NCBI GenBank assembly: GCA_964036275.1
Contig: OZ038435.1
Span: 124,001-188,000 of the forward strand
Reading direction: 5' to 3'
DNA length: 64,000 nucleotides
Source of the DNA: Litoditis marina
Lineage: Eukaryota; Nematoda; Chromadorea; Rhabditida; Rhabditidae
Shown in pieces: positions 54,501 through 64,000 of the stretch. A model generated the notes under the pieces. The model was given only the letters and a program-made list of their open reading frames with translations. It was not told where the DNA came from and did no database searches. Made by a program: the position numbers and the translations under genes. Within the stretch, counting starts at the first letter, position 1, and each line of letters opens with the position of its first letter.

Positions 54501-57500
54501 GCACTAAAACACAGATTGAAACTTTTTTTTACATAGATAATTGTATCCCTATTTGTTATTATCCTCTTGTCGTTAGCCTACTATCTTCTCTCCTTCTAAT
54601 GGGGTGCGCTCCAACGCGCTATGCTGTGTTATCTAGCTGTATTTGTAGGATGATCTCTATAAACTGCACATCCTTAAACACTGCGAATTATGCACACAAT
54701 GACGATGTTAAATTGACATCTCATTGTTTTTTCTTACTTACAAACCGATGAAAATTGTCGATAAACATCAAGAAACTGATAAAACTTTGGATTATTATTA
54801 CTATTGATATAATTATTATGTATTGAGGTGCAAACTGACTGGCCAGTGAGGTTGGACTGTCCATAGCGGATGGGAGAGAGGAGACGGTGCAGGAGAGACT
54901 CTTGTTCTCCGACATCAGGGCCTTGATCATGCCCCTCATCTCGGCTATATCGTTCTTGTACGTCTCCTCTATCTGCTCCATCTCCTGGAAAACAAGAAAA
55001 ACATGAAATAACCAAAAATATCAGTAATAGAACCATATCTGGATAATCTTAATATTTACGTGGGAAAACATTGGAACCAAGAAAATATGATTGATCATTG
55101 TGACCAAATACATGGATTTTCTTTCAGGATTATATTAGGGGGATCATCGCCAGCACTCAGAACAAAGTTATGATACAGTGAAGAACGAGGAGCGTGTGCA
55201 AATCAGTTATGTACTATTTTGACTTTACCCAGTACGACGTAATGACAGCTGGGTTCGCACTAGTCCCGCCAACGTGTTGAAAGGTTCACAAAATACTTGT
55301 TCGGTTTACGGGCTCAAGTTAGTTTTCAGTAGTAAATAAGGAAAAATCTGTTCGTTGCTTCGTTTTTCTCGTGCCTCTGGGCCCTCCTCCCCAGCACACT
55401 ATTTCTCTGCTCTATGTATTATCCTCCCGCGGAAAGGTATTTGAGCTTCCCGTAGCCTGGTGAATAAGACCTGAGTACGTATGCTAAAAGATACCGGCCC
55501 TTTCATCCCATCCTGCTCTCTCGCTGCCTCACTATTTCTCGTCTCTAACATCCCGGCGGGATGTAAGAGAAACAGCGTATGTTTGAGGAGACGCAGGATG
55601 AGATGAAGATGCCGGGATCCACTAGCATACGTGTTCTGATGCCAACCGCTTTCCAACTGACCTCCTCGAACTTCTTGTTCTGCAGCATCTTTGTCTGTTT
55701 CTCGTGTTCGAGGCGGTCCACGCTCTTCTGCAGACCCAATATCATCTCGTTCTCTCGCTCATTCTTGTTAGCCAACGCCTCCAGCGTTTCCAACGCAGAA
55801 ATTACCTGGAAACCAACATTTACACATATTACTTCTTTATTCGTATATTCACCATACATCTTATGTACACAGTACTGTTTTATTGTATTCAATGTACCAA
55901 CAACTTGTACCAGCTATCAAACACCGAACATACTTCCATTGCGGAAGTCACTTACATAATGAAGTATTGTAAAATTTGAATGTTGTGCTGCGTACAGCCG
56001 ATACCTTTGTTTTCCCGCAAAAGTTGGAATGATGGCAAAATTTTTTTGCTTAAAAAATTGCTCTGTGCTTCAATGATTTTCTATTATAGATGGCTTGTTT
56101 TGTCCTGCTTTTGATTTGGTTGACAACAGATAGGTTGTCGGAAACACATTTTTCGTGCGACGGACGTCATAGCCTCATTTAGGGCGAATCGCTCGTTTCG
56201 GAGAATTACGCAATTAGGGCTGGATACGATGGAAAAAATGAATGGTCAAAACATACGTATCGATTAGTTAGCGATAAGCTTTTTCAAACTGAATTCTCGG
56301 GCCGAGTTTTGTTAAAGTTCAGGTCAGATCATCAGCAAAAGTTCAGTGGACTGACATTAAAAACAGGTGTTCCAATGCGCCATTAGTACTGAATCATCCA
56401 AAATGTTCAAAACAACCGTCAAGTGAGTAACACAATAAGTTGTTATGAAAATACATCTCATGATGAAGTTAGTCTGTTAGTTTTTTTTGTTTCTTGAACG
56501 TCCAGTATATTCGGTTGCAAAGCTTTTTCCGAGTTGTTAGAGCGAAAACATAACGCAGTTTGGTGTAATTTTCCGAATTTTCCGTAATTTTTAGTTAAAA
56601 TACTATATAACTGCTAAATTTAGACCATAGTGTCCCGCACTACAATAGAATGTGTCTGACTCATTGTTGGCCTACATGAAAACAAACACAGCTCACCATA
56701 AAAGAAATATTTCGTAGAGGAAATGCCAAATATAGATGTGAGAAACCATTGAGAAATTGCAGTCAGGTATCATACAATCATTCACTAACGCAACATGTTT
56801 TGAAAGTCTAGTTAGTTTTTGGATGTTGAAAAAACTCAAAAATGCTGCCGATTTTTGGATAGCGTTCATATGCAGAATTTCGGTTTCATCCGCGAATATT
56901 CGTGTGTTTGCTGTTCTAACTAAAACTAAAATGATAACCTTGCACCATATAAGACCTTTATTGAAAACATTTTAAGTGGCTTCATACTTGCACTTTGTCC
57001 TAGAAGTAGAGAAACAATGCTGCTTGTTACATTTTTCGAATAGCTATATCTCATATATCGTGTTGATTTCTGGCTCGCCAACCTACCTTGGGCATAATTC
57101 CGCGGATCGACTCATTTCCGTGGACCTCGATTATTTTCTCGAAATCCTTTCCAATTGAAGCGGCCAAGTCATACACGTCTACCACCTGAAATGACCTTTT
57201 ACATGATCTAGAATTATCTAGAAGACAATACACATATCAATGACTCTTCCACCAATCCGAACGTTATTTTCTGTTTTACCCCATATTACGGAACCACTGT
57301 TGGGGAACCACTGAGTGAATGTGATCAGTTTAAATTGCAGTACCACTTTTTCTCAATTCCCAAAATGGTCCACTACTAAGTCGCAATCACCTATCTTCTA
57401 TTTGAATTAACGAGAATGAACTATGGAAAAGAACCTCTATCTTGAAAACAAGTTGTTGTCCTAATGCTCTGGTAGGATTTTTCCCATTGCCAATGAAAAA

Positions 57501-58418
57501 ACGAATATAAAATTTTCCATTTCGCTCGTTTGTCTTTTCTTGCCTTATTATGCATACGAGTTTAATAATGGAGAAAGAACGAGCCGAATTTGGGTTGAAT
57601 TGACTGAGAGGAATTCTTAAACTAACATCACCCCCATTTATGAGGAAATAGATACTATAGTTCACATCGTTGCCCCTGAGACTCCTACAGTACACATTCA
57701 CAATTTACAACGACTGTTTTCTAAGCGAACTTCAAGTTTGTTAAAAACATTTTCGAAAGTGTGTAATTCGGAATTAGAATAGAATGCCAAAACTGTTAAC
57801 ATCACCGACAACATTCACGCCATGAACGGCTAAAAGTTTTGTAATCATATATGATTGGAAAGAAAAAACTAAATTTTACTTTTTTGGCTTTGGCCTTATA
57901 TATGCATATGAGTTTACTGATGAGAGAGAAACGATTCGATTTTTCGAATTAAATGAGAGGACTTCTTCAATTGACAGCCCATTTGTGACTAGATAAAACA
58001 TTATTGCGTTCTCAATTAAATACTGTTCAAGTAGGTCGATTATGTGGACCAATCCCGTGTCAACGGTCCATTAAACTGTAATCAAAAAACGTATTGCAGT
58101 TCAAAGGACTGAAACGTTGGGATTGGACCACAAAATTGTCCTTCTTTAAATGATGGTCTCCAGCCTCCGCACTTCCCAAATTGAGAAAGTTCATCCAAGA
58201 GCCTCGCTAGATGATGGTTATAGTTCTTGCCATTCCCACTGAGACTTTGGCAGCGTGACGATGAAAACGTCCTTATTTAACCGCCCCTTTATGACTAGAC
58301 AGAACATTATTGCATTCTCAATTCAAAATTAAAATTAAATTAAATTAAAATGAATAAAAATTACCGTGATGTGTCTGGATGGACTCTGGGGCGACTGGCC
58401 CCGCGATGATGACGTCAT
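51516..58418 (-). CDS. RILP/RILPL-family Rab-effector adaptor, 11 exons, 385 residues
   Basis: Exons: 58418-58365, 57185-57087, 55805-55662, 54984-54840, 54503-54388, 54059-53944, 53482-53392, 53207-53139, 52765-52683, 52248-52123 and 51630-51516. All ten junctions keep one frame (phases 0,0,0,1,0,2,0,0,2,2). RH1 (about 19-100) reads VVDVYDLAASIGKDFEKII, then GIMPK joined to VISALETLEAL, as in RILPL1/2 and RILP. A coiled coil follows (about 60-255, with a Ser-rich break near 133-146). RH2 (about 256-305) has DPRFTLAELREVLQEKNVLK and RVMELEEELEQIRP. The tail has DSGVRKFFRFF, corresponding to the SGI(K/R)-(L/F)F end of RILPs. Family members bind Rab GTPases (Rab7, or phosphorylated Rab8/10/12) through RH2 and link them to motors through RH1; which Rab applies here is not shown. 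Length matches RILP and RILPL1 (about 400). Confidence 0.9.
52908..53115. repeat. dispersed repeat with CACGTG sites, intronic copy
   Basis: It shares GAGAGATCACCGCGACATC, CTACGTGTGAGACCGTGAAC and related blocks with 58930-59090. It carries CACGTG at 52934-52939 and 53108-53113. It lies in the intron before exon 9. Confidence 0.6.
55370..55475. mobile_element. MITE relative of 48413-48562, in an intron of the RILP-like gene
   Basis: It shares CCAGCACACTATTT, TTGAGCTTCCCG and TGGTGAATA with the 48.4-kb element; the left end is decayed. Confidence 0.6.
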
Positions 58419-58434
58419 CGGTGAACAACAATAG

Positions 58435-58441
58435 TCTGAAA
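58435..58441 (-). promoter_or_regulatory. TTTCAG acceptor before the RILP-like start codon
   Basis: On the minus strand ATTTCAG is followed by 17 nt and then the ATG at 58418. This fits spliced-leader trans-splicing, typical of nematodes. An untranslated upstream exon is the alternative. Confidence 0.55.
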
Positions 58442-58589
58442 TGTATTCCTCTTCATGAAGAAGCAGAGGCAGACAGGCCATTTCGGAATAAATATCAATC
58501 GATAATCAATCAATAGCAATAGTGAGGGCAAAAGTAGTCCGAATACAATCCAAAAGAATCAGTGGTAAACTTGTACGTAGCGTGAGAGC

Positions 58590-58595
58590 CACGTG
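58590..58595. promoter_or_regulatory. CACGTG E-box near the RILP-like gene
   Basis: CACGTG 172 bp upstream of the start codon, in context GCCACGTGAGAC. Bound by bHLH-zip factors in general; function here is not shown. Confidence 0.4.
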
Positions 58596-58929
58596 AGACG
58601 TGAAACTTTGTGGGGGAGGGGGGTAGTTAGGCGGGTGGCCAACGAGTGATCAGTCGATTGTGGTATATGAGTCATGAACTGGGTGGTGCGCGGTACAGGC
58701 GCCGCACACACGCTATACTCCAAATTAGCCACACACTTTCCCCGTGTTAGGGTATTTAAAGAGGCAGCAAGTTTGAATAAGTTATGATTCGCTGCTGTTG
58801 CAGAGAAGCTTCAGCGGGGGGCGGTTGGAGGCGAATGGCAGTTTCACGAATGCTAATGACCAATTCTTCCCCCGAAATGCCAATTAGTGTATGGGGAATT
58901 TGGTAGCAAATAGGGCCTGAGTCAATAGG

Positions 58930-59090
58930 CCGATGATTCAGTGAGTACTGAGAGAACACCGCGATATCGCTGGCACAGAGGGACGCAGAGCTCAGCCAAT
59001 ATCACGTGATTTACGTGTGAGAACGTGAACAGTATCACGTGATTTACAGCTAGTACCACGTGATTCACGTGATAGGGCGTGAACAGTTCA
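58930..59090. repeat. dispersed repeat with four CACGTG sites, upstream of the RILP-like gene
   Basis: CACGTG at 59003, 59036, 59057 and 59066, three of them within TCACGTGA. The block is homologous to 52908-53115, so the cluster is repeat-borne. Minus-strand frames over it are repeat translations. Confidence 0.65.
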
Positions 59091-59099
59091 CTAGTAATA

Positions 59100-61560
59100 C
59101 TGGCTGAATCGAGTAGAAATGTCATGAGAAACCGATACTTGCCCGTCACTGGGTACAAAAAACCGAGCCCCGCCCAATTATGTTGCGAGGTCGGCAATAA
59201 AAAGAGAGGAGAAAGACAAGCGTTAGCAAACTCGGGTCGTAGAAGGAATAGAAAATTAGTTCATCAGATTATTAACTCGAAACGAGTTCGAGAACAAATT
59301 TTACCGAGCATATTACTACATCTACAGAACTTTTTCACTTTCTAACTAATGTACCGTTAAAGGCTAGCTATAACGGTACGTTGTCCGCATATTCTGTGTT
59401 TGTAGTTTGAACTCTTATTCATTCCAACAAATATCGAGATTAAATAGGTAAAATTTTTAGCTCCACACTTTGCATCAACCATGGACAGATTAGAATACTG
59501 TATAGTGATACAAGTAGGGAAAACATACTATAACAAATTCGATAGAGCCTGGAGGTCAATGATACCTCAAACAGTACGCGTTTCTCTGTGCACTCTCAGT
59601 TGTCGAGGATTTGTCGGTCTGCTACAAAAGTGGCGCTCAAACTTCAAACAGCTTTATATTGTTAATTTCTTCCAGTTATAACCCTCTATAGTAATATACA
59701 GAAACTTACAGGTCTAAAATTGGTAAGTTGGCGTTTTTGTATTTTGTCCATCTTTTGGCAGTATGTTGCGCATCATTACTACAGCAGACTGTAGAAGTTT
59801 GAAACCAAAACAATGGATTATTCATTACAAAAAGACCTCTTTGATATTTGACGGATTACTGTAAAAGTACATTGATCAATGAAACAGAGTATATCGTCTC
59901 AGAGTTATAGGTATCAGTCTCTGCAATGAGCGAAGATGGGGCTACCACTAATGTTCGGTCACTTGGTCGGTTAATTTTCCTACAGAATTTGTGTTGATGA
60001 AATAGCTGGATATCGTCTCAGAGCGTGTGTAACAAAATAAGTTGATGAAAAACACAAGCTCATTGACTCCAAAAAATTGTAGTACGGAAGCAATTGGCAA
60101 TCAACACATATAAGAACGTAAATAGTGTTACAGTAAATTGAGTGTATGAAACGAATGAATTAAACTTCTCATTGAAGATTGTAACAAAACTAAGTATTCA
60201 GAGCACAAACAGGGTTTCTTATCATCACAGATCGAATAGAAAAAGGGCAAACAAATGCAAATGCAAACTCCTACATAACAAAATAGAAAACAGAACCTAT
60301 ACTAGAGGTAAATTGAATAGTCACGGGAAGTTAGCATTCTAATGAGGAATTGTACATTTTGTCATTGCACGTTTCTAAGTTCTGCTGTGTTTACCATGTT
60401 TCACGTGAATGTGCAATTGACTTACAGGTATAGTCTTCAGCTACATGGCTGTACGCTCGTCACGCCTTTGTTTTATCGCACAATAAAAAAGAACTGGCTC
60501 TTCTGAAACCAATTTCTCGCGGGCTACTTCTGTGTGTAGTTTGATCCAGTCGTTGTGAATGACAATCAAAATACAACCAAACTATTTCTATAAAATGTGT
60601 GATTGAACGTAGATATTGAACGACTGCAAGCCATGATGTTCCTACGTCTTAATTGATTCTTGGACGGAGTGGGTGAAAAAGAACTCTTTCAATTAGAGGA
60701 GGGAACGAAAAATGGAACTTGATTAAAGGACTGTGAGTGCGTTCCAGAGCGTTGAAAACTTTTTTTGACGGAATTAAAAAAAATCTCATTCTAAACGATA
60801 CAGAGAATCCAGAGCGTGGAAAACTTTACTTTTTGATAAGATTCAAAAAAACACCTCATCCTAAACCCTGGTTTTCGGAGAAGTTTTATGATTGGCAGGT
60901 TTGATAAGAAAGTGTGTTGGGTGGGAGAAATGGGAATATTCGAACGTTATCAGTTCGTTATCAAATACGCCACTCTGGCTATATTGCCTATTTACTACGT
61001 GCAGTTTACGGGCCTGAAAAAGGAGATAAGACCTGGTTATTTTGAAATAATTGGGAAACTGGCTCATTTTCGTATTGTAGAATAGTATGTAACCTTCCAA
61101 TGCGAATAATGAAAAAACTTCGCATTCGCGTTTTCAGAATTACTGTTTGTTTGTAGAGAAAAATGACATTTTTATAATGTTGTTAAAAAATATCGAAACA
61201 AAAACACCACGCTTACATTGATTGTTACCTGCTCTAAAATAGCAAAAAAAATGCATTTTTACAATGGTTCCTTTCGATGGAAAGCATTTGGGATGGTTTT
61301 ATGAGCACATTAGACGTTTGATACGATGAACTTCAGAAACGATAGAAAACGGTAGAGAAAGGTAGGACTCGAAGACCGAACTTAGCATGTTTCTAATCAG
61401 CTCCAGGAGTTGGAAAAAATGTGTTCATAAAATCGGCATTAAATCAATAATTGCTCGAAATGCCTAGGTAACTACGGTTTGTAATAGGCCTTACTAGTCG
61501 GTTTGCGCAGGCAAACTAAACTAGTCGGTTTGCGCAGGCACACTCATGTTTTATAATAAA
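59100..61560. other. unassigned intergenic DNA
   Basis: No gene is supported. A 65-residue plus frame at 60888-61085 is hydrophobic in the middle but has no recognisable family. About 60325-60420 is an inverted diverged copy of 51650-51750. Motif copies TGTGTTTGTAGTTTGA at 59395 and TGTGTAGTTTGATC at 60532. Confidence 0.45.
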
Positions 61561-61934
61561 TTTCGTATTTTCTCACTTTCTCTCTCATTTTTATAGATCA
61601 AAAATTACAGGCACATCAAGTTTTCACGCAGTTGAACTATTCGTGTCTGGCGGGTTTTTACTGAATCGCAATGACGGGCGGTCTGTTTGTTCGTTTTCAG
61701 AATATTAGAGGATGAGATAATGTTTCGGATAAGTTGGAAGAGTGTGGCAAATATTTGCCGAATATGATGGGGGGATGGGGAATAGCTGATGGGAGAAGTG
61801 GACTTGATGTGGAAGACTAAAGAAGAGGGGAAAGATTCAAATGGTGGGGGGAGAGAGGGGGGGGGGGAAGAGAGAGGATAGAGAGAGAAAGATGCGGAGA
61901 AAAACAGAGAGAGAGAGAAAGAGAGAGAGAGATA

Positions 61935-61969
<35 letters not shown>

Positions 61970-62100
61970 TAGATAAAGAGAGACAACGGTGAGACAGACA
62001 GAGATAGAAAAGAACAGGAGAGGCAGAGAGGAAAAAAGAGTGTTCAGAAGGAACAACCATATTCCAGAAACGGAGCCTACCTAACATGAAAACCCCCAAT
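61561..62100. repeat. GA-rich and (TA)n low-complexity region
   Basis: G/GA-rich tracts at 61840-61935 and a (TA)15 run at about 61937-61966. Minus-strand frames here are Ser/Leu-rich translations of the simple repeat and are not genes. Confidence 0.9.
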
Positions 62101-64000
62101 AAAAACGCAATGAAGAACATTATGAACAGAAGAAGATCCTACAAATGTTTGTGCATTGTGAGAGGGCAGAACAGCCTTGAATGGATTATGCATAGTTTTA
62201 CGACCGGACCCCTCGTCATCTCAAAAACTACATAAACCTGACGTCATCAAATTCGGAGAAAGAAATGAATTTTTTTTTGAATTACTTTACAAAAATACGT
62301 TGCTTGTATAAATAAGCTCTACTAGTTGTGAACACAGGGCTGCTTCTACACTTTTTCTACACTTTCATCCAGCCGCTGGACGCTGTAGCAAAACGATAGA
62401 ATAGATAAATGAATACAAATAGCTATTTATTTCCTATTTATTGATGAAAGTGGTCGTTCGCTTTACATTCTGAGCACGTACTATTGAGATCAAACTACAA
62501 ACACAGCTAATTCGGGCAATGCACCCTATGGGCTTGCTTTCAAGAGAGCGAAACCCATATTGAAGGGTGTACACTGTGCCATGAATCTATTCGTATGTTT
62601 ATATTATTCATATTACAACCGTGAGAACAACATTGTTAGCCCTGAAATTATGTATCTGCACTCCCCAACTGCAAGAATAGAAAAGAACACAATATTTGTT
62701 GAACCAAAGATTCTAAGAAATGTATTGCTAAACAGAAAAGATAAAATCCCAATTGAGACGGCGAAAGCACCCAGAAATACACAATGCAAAATAACACGGG
62801 ATGCAGAACTGTAGAACTGAGTGCTTGCAGGCTATGTACTGTCACTATGCCACTTGGGTCAATTAAATTTGAATGTATTAAAAAACGTAATTTTATGTAA
62901 TGTTAATGTGTTATTTAATTATATTTGAATGGTTAACCATTATATTGAAGTACATTTTATGCCGAAAAATCTAGAAATCCAATAATGAGAATGCGCGAAA
63001 TCAAGGAATGTACATGAGAAAGCGAGCTCTCACGAGGGAATTCGTATAATGCAAGAAAAGGCAAATATTGGAGGGTCGAGAACAGGGGATAAAGCGATGA
63101 GGCAACAGAGAGAGGGGGGGGGGGGATGGAGGGAGAGAGAGAGATAGAGAGAGGGGAGGGAGAGAGAGAGAAAGAGTCAATCCAACAACAGAAGAGTTCT
63201 AGGTTATAGGCGAGGCAGTTCAGGCTTTGATGTCATTCTTCAATACAGTACAATTTCTCATTGTGTTTCGGGCTTATGAGAAAATATTCTCTAATTTTCG
63301 AAAGTTTTGTATTCATACTGTAGCAGTCTCAGTAGCGATGAAAAAGACTATGATGTCATAACGTATACATCCTGACCATCTCTCCAATATCGTATTTCAT
63401 CCCTCTCTCCAGAAAACATAAGCTTAGTGTAATGGCAGCACGGCACGTGCCAGAACAAAAGATACCTGTATACAATACATTTTACCAGAAGCATCTACAA
63501 ACTACAATTTACAAACTATAAAATTGCTTATCTAAATTGGGATTTAGAATATTCAGAATATTTATTCAACGCATTCATGTATTTTGACACATAGTATCAC
63601 ATGGTGTTCTCTCAGCTGCATGCTTCACGTACGGATTCAAAGGGGAAAGGCTGATTTCCAAACATCGGTCAGAGCCCGGGCTTCGCGGATCCAAGTACGT
63701 GGATATTTTTGAAGTCATCGTGCCATCTTGCTTTTGGGCGTCCAACTCGGCGCGTTTGGTTTTAGGGGAACCAGTGAAGCACCGTTGTGGACCAATTTCG
63801 GGTTCGCACCACTTTTTCAGCAAATTTCCATTTTCTTCGTGTGGCCAATGTGAACAATTCATAGGAATGGAGGGCGAATTTGAGAATATTGAAAACAAAA
63901 TTCTATTTAAATCGCTGAATATTGGTTTGCGACGATTTTGAGTCATGATAGTAGTTTCTTAAACAGCTGAAGCCACTAAGAAATTTTGATCAATGAGACA
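62101..64000. other. unassigned terminal stretch
   Basis: No gene is supported. A GA/G-rich tract lies at 63108-63175. Frames at 62560-62814 (plus) and 63575-63946 (open on both strands) have no recognisable domain. Motif copies at 62488-62507 and 63312-63333. Confidence 0.45.

Noticed and set aside
55545..55892. 115-residue minus frame as one protein
   Set aside because: It contains exon 3 of the RILP-like gene but reads through its donor and acceptor into introns on both sides.
60888..61085. 65-residue plus frame with a hydrophobic centre
   Set aside because: No family recognised, no splice sites that connect it to another exon.
61605..62120. 171-residue minus frame
   Set aside because: Translation of GA and TA simple repeats.
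62560..62814. 84-residue plus frame
   Set aside because: Protein-like composition but no recognisable domain or gene context.
63575..63946. 123-residue minus frame and an overlapping 80-residue plus frame
   Set aside because: Open on both strands with no recognisable domain; could be a repeat fragment.

Overview
This is eukaryotic DNA, and most likely nematode DNA. Host exons are short (54-145 nt) with GT...AG introns of about 0.1-7 kb. Two genes have a TTTCAG acceptor 1 or 17 nt before the start codon, as expected for spliced-leader trans-splicing. The BEL/Pao element carries a phlebovirus-type envelope region, there is an RTE-type LINE, and a UDP-glucuronosyltransferase terminal exon is present. 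I cannot name the species.

Layout. 1-545: CpG-rich 118-bp satellite. 546-3600: dispersed repeats, one long foldback and a tRNA-like SINE. 3601-13574: a young BEL/Pao LTR element (226-bp LTRs differing at one base, CGCGG target duplication). It has gag, protease, RT, RNase H, integrase, an envelope-like Gn/Gc region and a downstream spliced zinc-knuckle accessory gene, and its gag-pol frame is broken twice. 13748-16611: a second LTR element in the opposite orientation that encodes only Gag and has a leader with five 38-bp hairpin repeats. From 7665 onward 8,951 bp is duplicated in tandem, so the 3' half of the BEL element and the Gag-only element appear twice (second copy from 16616); the array ends in the complete LTR 25529-25849.

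26755-27112: orphan UGT terminal exon. 27800-30620: degenerate RTE-type LINE, flanked by repeats rich in GGTTGCAT. 34352-43794 (minus): a five-exon gene for an unrecognised 154-residue basic, coiled-coil and proline-rich protein; its first intron holds a 3-kb array of about 375-bp repeats, two units in one orientation and six in the other. 44.6-45.8 kb: second copy of the dispersed repeat seen at 1.3-2.2 kb. 49252-49891 (plus): probable two-exon gene for a 63-residue secreted peptide. 51516-58435 (minus): an eleven-exon gene for a 385-residue RILP/RILPL-family protein, reconstructed exon by exon with every junction in phase. A cluster of CACGTG sites lies upstream of it. 59.1-64 kb: no gene I can support, only repeats and low-complexity tracts.

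The strongest points are the intact RILP-like gene, the accessory spliced gene of the BEL element, the Gag-only LTR element with its leader repeat array, the tandem duplication joint and the inverted satellite inside an intron.
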